DNA of 64,000 nucleotides from Chitinophagaceae bacterium (GTDB lineage: Bacteria > Bacteroidota > Bacteroidia > Chitinophagales > Chitinophagaceae): assembly GCA_016787085.1 (NCBI GenBank), contig JAEUVJ010000053.1, forward strand, positions 310,001 through 374,000, read 5' to 3'. The position numbers were made by a program, and so were the translations under genes. The notes under the pieces were generated by a model, which saw only the letters and a list, made by a program, of their open reading frames with translations, was not told where the DNA came from and did no database searches. Shown piece by piece: positions 1 to 9,037 of the stretch. How positions within the stretch are numbered: position 1 is the first letter of the stretch; each line of letters begins with the position of its first letter.

Positions 1-46
1 AATTTGATTTTTATCATCTACAATTTGCTGTCTAATTCATCTCTAT

Positions 47-1765
47 ATGAGTACTGCTGTAAAAACACAATACGATCCGGTTAAATATAAGACTCCCACC
101 GGCAGTCAACTAGCCTGCAAAGGATGGATACAGGAAGCCGCTTTACGGATGTTGCTGAATAACCTTAATCCGGAGGTGGCCGAGCGGCCTGATGACCTGA
201 TCGTATATGGCGGCCGTGGTAAAGCGGCCCGCAACTTTGAAGCATTAGACAATATCATCAAAGCACTAAAGGTGCTGGAGAATGATGAGTCATTACTGGT
301 ACAATCCGGCAAACCTGTGGGCATACTCAGAACACATAAAGATGCACCGAGGGTGCTCATCAGTAATTCGCAGCTTGTTCCCAACTGGGCCAACTGGAAA
401 CATTTTGATGAACTGGAACAAAAAGGCCTGATGATGTATGGCCAGATGACGGCTGGAAGCTGGATCTATATCGGTTCGCAGGGGATCGTTCAGGGAACCT
501 ATGAGACCTATGCAGCGGCGGCCAATAAACATTTTGGCGGTACATTGAAAGGTACATTGAATGTAACGGCAGGTCTGGGTGGTATGGGTGGCGCACAGCC
601 ACTCGCTATTACCATGAACGAAGGCGTGGCTTTGATAGCTGAAGTGGAAGAATGGCGTATTGATAAGCGTATCGAAACAAGATACCTGGATGAGAAACAT
701 ACCAGCATTGACGATGCTATCAATGCAGCTATGCATTACCGCCGTGAAGGAGAGGCAAAGAGCATCGGTGTCCTGTGTAATGCGATCCATTTATTGGACA
801 GGCTAATGCAACGGGATATCATCCCTGATACACTCACCGACCAGACATCGGCGCATGACCCGCTGATCGGTTACGTTCCGCATACATTGACCAATGAGCA
901 GGCCAATGTATTACGTGAGCAAAACCCTGAAGAATATATCCGGCGCAGTTATGAAAGCATGCACCTGCATGTACAGCTCATGCTGCAACTGATGGATAAA
1001 GGAGCCATCACGTTTGATTATGGCAACAACATCCGCGCAAGAGCACAGGAGTACGAACAGAAACACCCGGAGGCCAGTATGGAAAACCTGAAGACAAAAG
1101 GCAGGTGTTTCGGTTTCCCCGGATTTGTACCCGCATATATCCGCCCTCTCTTTTGCGAAGGTAAAGGCCCGTTTCGCTGGGCAGCGCTGAGTGGCGACCC
1201 GAATGATATTGCCGTGACGGATGAAGTGATCGCCGGTTTATTCCCGGAGAATACATCGCTTCTGCGCTGGTTAAAACTTGCGAAAGAAAAAATTGCCTTC
1301 CAGGGATTGCCGGCACGCATCTGCTGGTTAGGACAAGGTGAAAGAGAAAAAGCAGGTTTAGCATTTAATGAATTAGTAAGAACAGGAAAAGTAAAAGCAC
1401 CGATCGTGATCGGGCGTGATCATTTGGATACGGGTTCTGTTGCATCTCCCAACCGGGAAACGGAAGCGATGCTGGATGGCAGTGATGCCGTAGCCGACTG
1501 GCCGATCTTGAATGCATTGGTGAATACGGCTGGCGGCGCCTCATGGGTATCCTTGCATCATGGTGGCGGGGTAGGGATGGGGTATAGCATCCATGCGGGC
1601 ATGGTCATTGTAGCAGATGGTACGGATGATGCCGAAGCAAGATTGAAAAGGGTATTAAGGAATGATCCGGGTATGGGGGTAATAAGACATGCGGATGCGG
1701 GATATGATGTAGCGAAAGATACTTTGAGCAAGAATGGATTGGATTATAAGGATAGGTTGAAATAA
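47..1765 (+). CDS. hutU: Urocanate hydratase (urocanase)
   Basis: Catalyses step two of histidine degradation, hydrating urocanate to imidazolone propionate with tightly bound NAD+ in the cytoplasm. The 572-residue product is close to the usual family length (about 555). It carries the Gly-rich GLGGMGG dinucleotide-binding region and the urocanase signature FQGLPARICWLGQGER, with the active-site Cys at residue 426. The ATG at 47 is the first start in frame. No other hut gene lies downstream, so hutH/hutI must lie to the left of the window or elsewhere. Family assignment is secure. Confidence 0.97.
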   Translation: MSTAVKTQYDPVKYKTPTGSQLACKGWIQEAALRMLLNNLNPEVAERPDDLIVYGGRGKAARNFEALDNIIKALKVLENDESLLVQSGKPVGILRTHKDAPRVLISNSQLVPNWANWKHFDELEQKGLMMYGQMTAGSWIYIGSQGIVQGTYETYAAAANKHFGGTLKGTLNVTAGLGGMGGAQPLAITMNEGVALIAEVEEWRIDKRIETRYLDEKHTSIDDAINAAMHYRREGEAKSIGVLCNAIHLLDRLMQRDIIPDTLTDQTSAHDPLIGYVPHTLTNEQANVLREQNPEEYIRRSYESMHLHVQLMLQLMDKGAITFDYGNNIRARAQEYEQKHPEASMENLKTKGRCFGFPGFVPAYIRPLFCEGKGPFRWAALSGDPNDIAVTDEVIAGLFPENTSLLRWLKLAKEKIAFQGLPARICWLGQGEREKAGLAFNELVRTGKVKAPIVIGRDHLDTGSVASPNRETEAMLDGSDAVADWPILNALVNTAGGASWVSLHHGGGVGMGYSIHAGMVIVADGTDDAEARLKRVLRNDPGMGVIRHADAGYDVAKDTLSKNGLDYKDRLK

Positions 1766-1854
1766 ATTTATCGCTTGCTTAAAAACTTCTATGCAAATAG
1801 GAATAGGTCAGTTTGAAATTCACCACCCTTCCTTCGTCAGGGCAGGCTGCGAAG

Positions 1855-1899
1855 CATAGACACATAGGCGGTAAAACTATGTGCTCCCATGTGTCTGTG
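1855..1899. repeat. CACAGAG-type imperfect palindrome, copy 1
   Basis: Left arm CATAGACACATAGG (1855-1868) faces right arm CCCATGTGTCTGTG (1886-1899), and 12 of 14 positions are complementary. The element lies alone in the 235-bp gap between hutU and the next gene. It belongs to the same family as the copies near 23.4, 31.6 and 34.0 kb. Confidence 0.6.
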
Positions 1900-1974
1900 G
1901 TAAAAAAAGGAAGAATTCAGGCTGAGCCCATTATTCCCAGCAGAGATTGAAAAGAAACAACTCCTCCCACTATT

Positions 1975-1982
1975 TATCTTTG
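1975..1982 (+). promoter_or_regulatory. TAnnTTTG promoter -7 element
   Basis: TATCTTTG, an exact match to the Bacteroidota -7 consensus TAnnTTTG, ends 18 bases before the ATG at 2001. A TTG at 1947-1949 is a possible -33 element, but with a rather long 25-base spacer. Confidence 0.6.
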
Positions 1983-2000
1983 CTCCCAAATTAGTAATAC

Positions 2001-3056
2001 ATGGAACTCGGCATCAGCATGTTTGGCGATAATCATTATGATAAGAATGGTAAACCACAGTCTCCCGGTCAGCGGCTGCAGGAACTTATTGAAGAAATCA
2101 AACTGATGGATGAAACAGGCCTGGATTTCTTTGGTATCGGGGAGCATCATCGTCCTGATTATGCGGTATCGGTGCCCGAGATCATATTGGCAGCCGCAGC
2201 GACAGTAACGAAGCATATCAAACTCGGCAGTGCCGTGAATGTGCTGAGTTCTTCTGATCCTGTCAGGTTGTACCAGAGTTTTGCGATGATTGACCTGATC
2301 ACGAACGGCAGGGCAGAACTGGTAGCAGGCCGCGGCAGTTTTATTGAATCATTTCCTTTGTATGGATATAACCTGCAGGACTATGACGAGTTGTTTGAAG
2401 AAAAATTAGAGCTGCTGGTGAAGATCAACCGGGAGAACCCCATTACCTGGAAAGGCAAGCACCGGGCGGCATTGAACAATCAATTAGTATTGCCCCGTGC
2501 TGTGAATGACAGCTTAGATATCTGGGTAGCGGTAGGCGGTACACCTGAAAGTGTGCTACGGGCAGGCAGGCTTGGCTTACCGGTGATCTTTGCGATCATT
2601 GGCGGCAACCCGGCACAGTTCACACCCTTGTTTGAGTATTATAAAAAGGTGTACGATCATTTTAAACATGATCAGAACAGCTTCCGTACAGGCGTGCACA
2701 TGCATGCTTTCTTTGGAGAGAGCAGCCAACAAATAGCTGATGAATATTATCCTGTTTACTCTGCACAAATGAACAGGGTAGGGAGCAGCCGTGGCTGGCC
2801 ACCCTATCAGCGTGACCAGTATGATACAGGCCGCAGCCAGGGTGGTCATTTGATCATCGGTGATGCAAATGAAGCGATTGATAAGATATTATACCTGCAG
2901 GAATTGTTCGGTCTTTCCCGTTTTTCAGCACATATAGATGTAGGCGGACCATCACATGCATCGTTAATGAAATCCATTGAGATATTCGGTACCAGGGTCG
3001 CCCCAAAGGTGAGGGAAGCGCTGGGGAAGAGGCAGGAGTTAAGAATTGAGAGTTAA
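2001..3056 (+). CDS. LLM-class flavin-dependent oxidoreductase
   Basis: A luciferase-like monooxygenase family TIM-barrel protein of 351 residues, expected to use reduced FMN or F420; the substrate is unknown. The start MELGISMFGDN, the FGIGEHHRPDY segment near residue 50, and the AELVAGRGSF region near residue 110 are typical of bacterial LLM proteins. The C-terminal region has the usual GDANEAIDKI and HIDVGGPSH elements. The start is supported by a TAnnTTTG element 18 bases upstream. The gene stands alone; the neighbouring cupin gene has its own upstream region. Confidence 0.88.
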   Translation: MELGISMFGDNHYDKNGKPQSPGQRLQELIEEIKLMDETGLDFFGIGEHHRPDYAVSVPEIILAAAATVTKHIKLGSAVNVLSSSDPVRLYQSFAMIDLITNGRAELVAGRGSFIESFPLYGYNLQDYDELFEEKLELLVKINRENPITWKGKHRAALNNQLVLPRAVNDSLDIWVAVGGTPESVLRAGRLGLPVIFAIIGGNPAQFTPLFEYYKKVYDHFKHDQNSFRTGVHMHAFFGESSQQIADEYYPVYSAQMNRVGSSRGWPPYQRDQYDTGRSQGGHLIIGDANEAIDKILYLQELFGLSRFSAHIDVGGPSHASLMKSIEIFGTRVAPKVREALGKRQELRIES

Positions 3057-3185
3057 GAGGTCGGATGTTAGCCCTTCGTTCATTTCATTCACGGAGATCA
3101 ACAGTTCATGCCTGAACAGGTTGATACAGGATTATCCGTTATACATCTTTGCGGTTAATTATCATTAACCAGCAAAACAGTTTCT

Positions 3186-3731
3186 ATGCATATTCAATTG
3201 CCGCATACTATTATCAGCGGAGGCGAGAAGATCACATTTGAAGAGTTGTATGTAAAGGATGGTGTTGAAATACTGCAAGGGCATATCGAAGTGCAGCCAA
3301 AGGCTGGCCCTCCTATGCACACCCATCACAGGCAGGATGAAATATTTACTGTTGTATCCGGAAAAATGGCCTACCAGGTAGCGGGAGAAGCACCGAAGTA
3401 TGCTTATCCGGGTGAAACAGTGACCATCAAAGCCGGAATTCCGCATAAATTCTGGAATGCCGGTGAGGAACTGCTGGTATGTAAGGCTTATGTTACACCG
3501 CCGGATAATTTCGTGTTTTTTCTTTCTGCTGTTTACGACTCTATCAATGCCAATAACGGAAGACCCGGTATGTATGATGCGGCCTTCCTGTTGAGTCGCT
3601 ATAAGTCGGAGTTTGCCATGAACGAGATCCCTTCTTTTGTTCAAAAGTTGATATTCCCGGTTGTATTATTCTTTGGCAACCTGCTGGGAAAGAATAAAAA
3701 GTTTGTAGGGGCGCCTGTGGCGGTCAGATGA
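3186..3731 (+). CDS. Cupin-domain protein
   Basis: A small beta-barrel cupin of 181 residues. Motif 1 is visible as MHTHHRQDEIFTVVSGK (metal-binding His-x-His and Glu) near residues 40-56, and motif 2 as AGIPHKFWNAG near residue 85, so a metal site is likely intact. The C-terminal third ends in a hydrophobic stretch (LIFPVVLFFGNLLGK) that could contact the membrane. The substrate cannot be told from sequence. The upstream TACATCTTTG resembles the local promoter motif but has two extra spacer bases. Confidence 0.8.
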   Translation: MHIQLPHTIISGGEKITFEELYVKDGVEILQGHIEVQPKAGPPMHTHHRQDEIFTVVSGKMAYQVAGEAPKYAYPGETVTIKAGIPHKFWNAGEELLVCKAYVTPPDNFVFFLSAVYDSINANNGRPGMYDAAFLLSRYKSEFAMNEIPSFVQKLIFPVVLFFGNLLGKNKKFVGAPVAVR

Positions 3732-3751
3732 AGATAGGTTAAGTTCCTGTG

Positions 3752-4726
3752 TCAGCTATAATTCCCGCCCGGGGCATTAACGCCTTCCCTGCATTTTACC
3801 TGCTGCATCTTTTGAATGAATAGCGAAAGAAGTGTTTTTCTTTCCGTCTGCACATTCTTATCAAAGTAATCCAACTTTGAAAACTTAGAATGTATTTCAT
3901 CCAGTTCTGCATCTCCCGTAAAATCTACTATTTTTTTCATGATCATTTCGGCCGTGAATAAATAGGTGGTGTCAACTGTGATCAACCCTTTTTTCAATAT
4001 ACCCAGCGCAATAGCATCATCAATGCCTTTTGTGATATCCACCAAGGCGAGATCATAATAGTCAAGGGTGTCCACATGCAATAAGGCTGAGAACAGTCGT
4101 TGTTTTTGCTGTTTGTTAAGGTAAATGTCTTTGCGGCGGCGATCATTATTATCATAGTAAGACATGAAATCATTGCCCGGAGAAAGCTCATATATCCCTT
4201 CCCATCGGGTGGCTTTATTTTCGCTGCAGGTAACCAGCCAGTCCAGAATTTTTTCTTCCTGATCTTTTCCTTCTTTAGTTTGCAATATCTGCTGCATTTC
4301 CCTGATCCTTGTTGTATAGAGCCGAAAGCCTTCCTCTGTCAGGCCATGTTTTACTCCGTATGATAATGCAGGAACGGAATAGCCGTCGCCCTTTTTTGTT
4401 TTATCAAGAAAAGCCAGGACATCTTCATTTTTATAAAAGACACCTGGGGCCGGACAGATCATTCCACCGGCGAAATGCACTTTAATTTTTGTATCCTTCA
4501 GATGGCCCTGGATGCTCTCTTTTATTTCAATGATGGCGAAATCGGTTTCCCAGGAATTATAATCCTTTTTACTGCTTTTTTCTTTACCTACTTCCAGCAC
4601 TTTACCGCGGATGATGTATTCGCTCTCTTTAATCAGCATACGAAGGGGCCTGGGATCAATCGGGTAGTATGCGAAAAGCTGGATGGATAAAACCAGACAC
4701 AAAAAGGTGATTGTTGCCTTAAGCAT
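3752..4726 (-). CDS. Secreted protein of unknown function
   Basis: A 324-residue product with an N-terminal signal peptide (MLKATITFLCLVLSIQLFAYY), predicted to be exported. I do not recognise a catalytic motif. The first half (SEYIIRGKVLEVGKE, then AIIEIKESIQG and KIKVHFAGGMICP) reads as a small beta-rich, OB-like domain often seen in secreted Bacteroidota proteins, followed by a mostly helical C-terminal half. It converges on the cupin gene with only 20 bases between stops. The ATG at 4726 is chosen because the signal peptide begins there. Confidence 0.7.
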   Translation of the reverse strand: MLKATITFLCLVLSIQLFAYYPIDPRPLRMLIKESEYIIRGKVLEVGKEKSSKKDYNSWETDFAIIEIKESIQGHLKDTKIKVHFAGGMICPAPGVFYKNEDVLAFLDKTKKGDGYSVPALSYGVKHGLTEEGFRLYTTRIREMQQILQTKEGKDQEEKILDWLVTCSENKATRWEGIYELSPGNDFMSYYDNNDRRRKDIYLNKQQKQRLFSALLHVDTLDYYDLALVDITKGIDDAIALGILKKGLITVDTTYLFTAEMIMKKIVDFTGDAELDEIHSKFSKLDYFDKNVQTERKTLLSLFIQKMQQVKCREGVNAPGGNYS

Positions 4727-4842
4727 GATGGTAAGGTTTAGGTTGTTAATAGAACGCCGAAAACAGGAGCGGCATTACATAATTAAAGAATTATTTTCTA
4801 ACTAAAACCTAAAGTGGCAATGCCGGGCAGGTATGCACAAAA

Positions 4843-4869
4843 AAACTCCCGGCCATAGACCGGGAGTTT
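4843..4869 (-). terminator. Rho-independent terminator
   Basis: A 10-bp perfect stem (AAACTCCCGG / CCGGGAGTTT) with a 7-base loop. Read on the minus strand it is followed by a run of T (plus-strand A run 4839-4845). It lies just past the stop of the TPR/Ppx-like gene. Confidence 0.85.
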
Positions 4870-4899
4870 CTGGTATATTAGAAAGATCAAACCGTAATG

Positions 4900-6330
4900 T
4901 CAGTTCACTGCCAGTTCCGTGTATTGCTTGCTTGTTTTGTCAATAATATAACCGCTGATCCAGCCTACATAGGCAAAGCGGGGAAAGATGAATTTCTTGT
5001 TGGGGTTCATCGTATTCACCTGCCGTATCAATTCGTCTAACCAGATGGCGCCGGAGAGCATGGCTTTCTGGTCGTAGGTATTCGCCACCCTCCTGATATT
5101 AGCCTGCGATGCGGCGGCATCTTCTGCACTCATCATTTTATTCAGGTCAGGCTTCAGCAGGTTGTCATAGTCGGAATAGACCAAATCGCGGAACCTCGAA
5201 ATATCCTGGTGAGTGAGTTCCACATGATTTTGCCTGATCATTTCGGGATGCATCAGTGAAGCAATGGACCAAACGATACCACCGGAGAGATAAACGATAT
5301 CTCTTGTTTTGAAATCTCTTTTATCCATAAAATGGTTCACCATGCTGCGGCGAAGGCTATCGGTGATCAGTTTTTCAGCAGTAAGCCTGAAGTCCTCAAG
5401 ACTTTGATTGCCCTGCGCTTTTGATTCGACCAGGCGCTGGAATGATTTGGTGCCCCAGGGGAAAGTAACCGGAATGAATGCCCGGCCGGCATTGAGATAA
5501 CCGCCTTTGGTATTACCACTGCCCACATCAAGCTGATTGGCGGAAAGCCGGTTTACCTGTGGTACGATGCCTTTGAAACTCAGTTGTGCTTCTTCATCAA
5601 CAGTGACATAGCCGATCTTTATCTGAGGGTCGAGTTCTCTGGGCCGTATGATATTGGCAAAGTATTCGACCTTTTTGTATTTGTCGAGGTCCTGTTTCAG
5701 ACCGCTGCTGATCACAATGTGTGTGCGGGATGCAGGCACCTGGTATCTTTTCCGTAGTATGCTGTAGAGCAATGTGATGGCATCAAATGTTTCTTTTTCG
5801 CTCTGGTAAGAAAGGGCGGCGGCATCAGTATTGATGGATGTGTCTAATTTCAGGTTATAATCGTTTTCTCCGTTGCCCAGCTTTACTTCGATTACACTTA
5901 GTTTGATGCCCCTGGCGCCGATCTCGATACCGGCATACAATTCTCCAAAACCCTGTACGTTCTTCTTCAATGTTTTTAATACATCGGCAATGACCGTGTA
6001 GCCAAGTGAATTGTACAGTTTGATGGCCTTGTCATACGATTCTATTGCCAGGGTCTGCTGTTTGGTTTTGTTATAAAGGTTGCCAAGTCCTTCATAGGCC
6101 TGGGCCAGGTGATAATTGTTCTTCGAGGCTTTGGCATTCAGGAGAGCTTTATTGAAATACTCTTCAGCCGCTTCATATTGCTGGGCTTCCATCAGGGTGG
6201 TGGCCGTTTTCAGAATGCGGTAGGTCGGCTGAGTTTGATTTTTTGCGGGCTGTTGTGCAACCTGTGCCAGAGTCATGTTACTGCAGGCGAGGAGGAGTAA
6301 CAGGGCAGGTACCAATTTACGGAATGACAT
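4900..6330 (-). CDS. Exported TPR protein with Ppx/GppA-like domain
   Basis: Numbering here counts from the upstream in-frame ATG at 6357; the ATG at 6330 (MSFRKLVPALLLLLACSNMTLAQ) is preferred because it gives a compact signal peptide. Residues 45-120 form two to three tetratricopeptide repeats. From residue 140 the protein matches the Ppx/GppA phosphatase branch of the actin/ASKHA fold: YAGIEIGARGIKLSVIEV (phosphate-1 loop), DEEAQLSFKGIV near 254 (the EEA motif), QLDVGSGNTKGG near 276 (phosphate-2 loop) and VYLSGGIVWSI near 356 (adenosine motif). LLAC within the signal could instead be a lipobox. An ATPase-type fold outside the cytoplasm is odd. The function is unknown and activity is uncertain. 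Confidence 0.72.
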   Translation of the reverse strand: MSFRKLVPALLLLLACSNMTLAQVAQQPAKNQTQPTYRILKTATTLMEAQQYEAAEEYFNKALLNAKASKNNYHLAQAYEGLGNLYNKTKQQTLAIESYDKAIKLYNSLGYTVIADVLKTLKKNVQGFGELYAGIEIGARGIKLSVIEVKLGNGENDYNLKLDTSINTDAAALSYQSEKETFDAITLLYSILRKRYQVPASRTHIVISSGLKQDLDKYKKVEYFANIIRPRELDPQIKIGYVTVDEEAQLSFKGIVPQVNRLSANQLDVGSGNTKGGYLNAGRAFIPVTFPWGTKSFQRLVESKAQGNQSLEDFRLTAEKLITDSLRRSMVNHFMDKRDFKTRDIVYLSGGIVWSIASLMHPEMIRQNHVELTHQDISRFRDLVYSDYDNLLKPDLNKMMSAEDAAASQANIRRVANTYDQKAMLSGAIWLDELIRQVNTMNPNKKFIFPRFAYVGWISGYIIDKTSKQYTELAVN

Positions 6331-6508
6331 GTTCTGTTTGTTTAAAGTTAAAGACACACTTTATTCGGCTACTTCAAGGGGAACATGGACTGTGGCAACA
6401 AATGTAAAAGATTCAATAGCCGGCTTTGACAAGGGGCTTTGGCAGTTGTGAACAGCTTTTCAACATGTTTTTGAACAATCGCGGGCAGATCGTTGATAAC
6501 CAAAAATA

Positions 6509-6540
6509 AAGCCCCGTTTCAATAAGATGAAACGGGGCTT
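6509..6540 (-). terminator. Rho-independent terminator
   Basis: A 12-bp perfect stem (AAGCCCCGTTTC / GAAACGGGGCTT) with an 8-base loop, 17 bases past the stop of the minus-strand membrane protein. It is followed on that strand by a T-rich run. Confidence 0.88.
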
Positions 6541-6556
6541 GTGTAACATTTTCTGA

Positions 6557-7036
6557 TCAGCGTTTTCCGGCAAGGTAGATGCGGTGCAGCGCCAGTGATG
6601 AGCAGGCGAGGCCTGCAGCCACTACCAGTGTCCTGACCCAGTTCATCGAACTCCATTGCTGCCATACCATTTTCAGTTGTTCAGCGTCAGGCCGCCCTTC
6701 ATTAAAGAACATGATGTCATTCCTCGGGTAGAAGAAGAGGAAGGTCATTCCTTCCGCTACCAGGTAGCAGACCAATGCGGCGATCAGCAGGGCACGAATG
6801 TTTTTTCCGGATTTCCAGAAAAGGACTAAGCTGATAAGGCCGAGTAATTGGTTCATTGGCGAGAACACCCGGAAATAATTGCCGGGGTTTGAGGCTTTGA
6901 AATATTGCCTGGCTACTTCTATGGAATGGGGTATATCGCTGCCCCATGATGCCACATCTACTATAGAAGTATAAATGTTGGTCAGCATCGCACCGGATGC
7001 AATGACGATCGAGAGATAAAGAAATGTAAGTTTCAT
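6557..7036 (-). CDS. Four-helix membrane protein of unknown function
   Basis: The product from MKLTFLYLSIVIASG is about 159 residues with four predicted transmembrane helices (near residues 5-25, 60-80, 85-105 and 135-155) and an extracytoplasmic loop between helices 1 and 2. The arrangement recalls the DUF1772 group of small membrane proteins, but this is a tentative comparison. An upstream in-frame ATG at 7096 would add a polar tail before the first helix and is less likely. It follows the AraC gene in the same direction and is probably co-transcribed with it and the Cys-rich gene. Confidence 0.62.
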   Translation of the reverse strand: MKLTFLYLSIVIASGAMLTNIYTSIVDVASWGSDIPHSIEVARQYFKASNPGNYFRVFSPMNQLLGLISLVLFWKSGKNIRALLIAALVCYLVAEGMTFLFFYPRNDIMFFNEGRPDAEQLKMVWQQWSSMNWVRTLVVAAGLACSSLALHRIYLAGKR

Positions 7037-7098
7037 GATTTTTTTTACTGCAAAAATGCTATGTCGCCCGGCGAAAGAATTGTATATAAAGGACATTC

Positions 7099-7917
7099 TT
7101 ACCCGAAGAGATGGGCGGGCATATCACTTTTTTGCCGGCGGTAATCACCGGGAGTGATGCCGGTATAGTCCCTGAACTCACGAATGAAATGAGCCTGGTC
7201 ATAAAAGCCACATTCATAGCCCACCGATGTCAGTGTTTCTTTGCTATGATGCAGCCATCGTACTGAGTGGAGATAGCGTTTATAACCGATAAGTGACTCA
7301 GTTGACATGCCAAAGAGATCATTTGATCTCCGGCTGAGCTGCCGTACGGAATAACAGAAACGGCTGGCCAGACCGGTCACGGCTCCGGCAGGTGAGGTAT
7401 CGTGCAGGTAAGAAGAAAAAGCAAGTTCCTGTTCGCTAAAGGCTGATTGTTTTTTTCCGGCCCATTGATATATGATAGTAACACGTTGCTGAAAGGTGAC
7501 CGCTTCCGCTAACTGGTGCCAGAGACTATCAAAATCTTTGCTGATCAGTGTAAGATCAGTAACGGAATTAAGAAACATGCCGGGAGGGACAGCTAATAGT
7601 TTTTTTACCGCAAGCGGGTTAAGCTCAATCCCGAAAAAGAATTGATGTGCCGGTGTCTTAAGATAGAGCGGCGTACTGTTCATGCCATTGATAAAACACC
7701 GGGGCGTGTCAGCTTTTTCATTTAAGGAAGAATGGCTGAAAGCCGGCGCTTCCGAAAAACTGAAGATGAGCTCTATGACGCCTTTGGGTAAAATCGTTTC
7801 ATGGCTGTAAGAAGGAGTACCTTCCATCTGCCAGGCCGAATTCACCAACTGGCGAATGTTTGTGTTATCGCTTACCCAAAATGCAGTGTTCATACTTTCT
7901 GGCGTTGTTCTATTCAT
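7099..7917 (-). CDS. AraC-family transcriptional regulator (DUF6597-type)
   Basis: 272 residues. The N-terminal half (SAWQMEGTPSYSHETILPKG and IELIFSF) matches the sensor domain usually found with this AraC subgroup. The C-terminal 100 residues hold the paired helix-turn-helix, ending in YDQAHFIREFRDYTGITPGDYR, which is diagnostic. Its start codon overlaps the stop of the upstream 65-residue Cys-rich gene in an ATGA junction (7914-7917), so translation is probably coupled. The membrane protein gene follows. The ligand is unknown. Confidence 0.88.
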   Translation of the reverse strand: MNRTTPESMNTAFWVSDNTNIRQLVNSAWQMEGTPSYSHETILPKGVIELIFSFSEAPAFSHSSLNEKADTPRCFINGMNSTPLYLKTPAHQFFFGIELNPLAVKKLLAVPPGMFLNSVTDLTLISKDFDSLWHQLAEAVTFQQRVTIIYQWAGKKQSAFSEQELAFSSYLHDTSPAGAVTGLASRFCYSVRQLSRRSNDLFGMSTESLIGYKRYLHSVRWLHHSKETLTSVGYECGFYDQAHFIREFRDYTGITPGDYRRQKSDMPAHLFG

Positions 7918-8111
7918 GCCCGTTTGCTTACGGGTACCTGCGGAATTGTTTCATTTTTCCAATGAAAGATGTTGGTAGCATACCGGGCTGCCGAATGGTT
8001 TTGCTCATACATACATCCCCTGTTCTCAAAACAGGAAGCGCATTTCTTTTCGCTGCAAGGCTCGTTTTGTACGGCAGTTGGTTCCTGCCGGTCGTTTGTT
8101 GAATTTTTCAT
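7914..8111 (-). CDS. Small Cys-rich protein coupled to AraC regulator
   Basis: A 65-residue protein beginning MKNSTNDRQEPTAV. It holds four Cys in a tight cluster, CSEKKCASCFENRGCMYEQ, spaced C-x4-C-x2-C-x6-C, which looks like a metal-binding or redox site. It is unrelated to any family I can name. Support for being a real gene is the ATGA overlap of its stop with the start of the AraC gene and the non-random Cys spacing. The ATG at 8111 is preferred over a longer frame starting at 8201, whose added residues are hydrophobic and unconvincing. No clear ribosome-binding site is seen. Confidence 0.5.
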   Translation of the reverse strand: MKNSTNDRQEPTAVQNEPCSEKKCASCFENRGCMYEQNHSAARYATNIFHWKNETIPQVPVSKRA

Positions 8112-8292
8112 AAAAATGATAAGGTTAATGGTCACCACAATATTACTATGTGCAAGAATCTTAAGCCAGCACAAGAGACCTGAATTGAAGAAACCGGTCA
8201 ATGAACTGAATAACGCCGGGTGTAAAAAAAATTTCCAGGTTAGGGGTAAAGACCTGCCAGGTTGTTGTATAGTAAATTAAACAACCTTTACA

Positions 8293-8925
8293 ATGAAAAG
8301 ACAAGTAAGAGCGGGTATCACCGCAGTGCTCATGCTGTACAGCATGATTTCGATAGCGCAGGAAAAGAAGATGAACACATTATTTGACAGGAAACTGAGG
8401 TATTCGGGCGGGTATGGCACCCTCACCAATAAGCTCACTACTATCCGGGGCGATTTTGCCAATATATCGGGTATTTATGGAGGCTGGTTCATCAATCACC
8501 AGTTCATGATCGGCCTGGGAGCAGCCGCTTCTACTAACAATATCAAAGTACCGTTGCAATACAGCACCGACCCGTCACAGAACAGGACCTATCAATATGG
8601 CCAGTTCGGGTTGATGACAGAATATGTGATCGCTTCGCACAAAACCTTTCATGTCGTATTGCAGGCATTTGGCGGGGCAGGGTTTACCATGCAATACCAG
8701 CGGCACAGGTGGCCTAGCAACCCGGTCATTGATGATGTGACTGATGAGAACTGGTTCGTGGTGGCAGAGCCGGGTGTGCAGTTAGAAATGAATGTATTCA
8801 AGTGGATGCGTTTCAGCCCCGGTGTATCTTATCGTGCAGCCTTTGGCAGTGATGCAGCCGGTTTGAAAGACAAAGATCTGAGTGCTGTATCGTATAATGC
8901 TACTTTGAAGTTCGGAAGATTCTAA
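8293..8925 (+). CDS. Secreted outer-membrane beta-barrel-like protein
   Basis: 210 residues with a signal peptide (MKRQVRAGITAVLMLYSMISIAQ). The rest alternates short amphipathic strands rich in Gly and aromatics (IYGGWFINHQFMIGLGAAAS, YQYGQFGLMTEYVIASH) and ends in an aromatic residue (LKFGRF), as expected for an outer-membrane barrel of 8-10 strands. There is no specific family motif or functional clue from neighbours. Confidence 0.65.
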   Translation: MKRQVRAGITAVLMLYSMISIAQEKKMNTLFDRKLRYSGGYGTLTNKLTTIRGDFANISGIYGGWFINHQFMIGLGAAASTNNIKVPLQYSTDPSQNRTYQYGQFGLMTEYVIASHKTFHVVLQAFGGAGFTMQYQRHRWPSNPVIDDVTDENWFVVAEPGVQLEMNVFKWMRFSPGVSYRAAFGSDAAGLKDKDLSAVSYNATLKFGRF

Positions 8926-9037
8926 ATGAAGCAGGGCTATTCGGTATCATCTTATCGTGCGCTACAGGAAAATAAGATGCAACGCCCCGGCCCTGCGGCA
9001 GTACACAGTTACGTTGTTTCACTGATCCTCTTTTTGA

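Noticed and set aside
293..790. Long open frame antisense to urocanate hydratase
   Set aside because: It is opposite a secure gene, has no family resemblance and is His/Cys-rich in the way of antisense frames.
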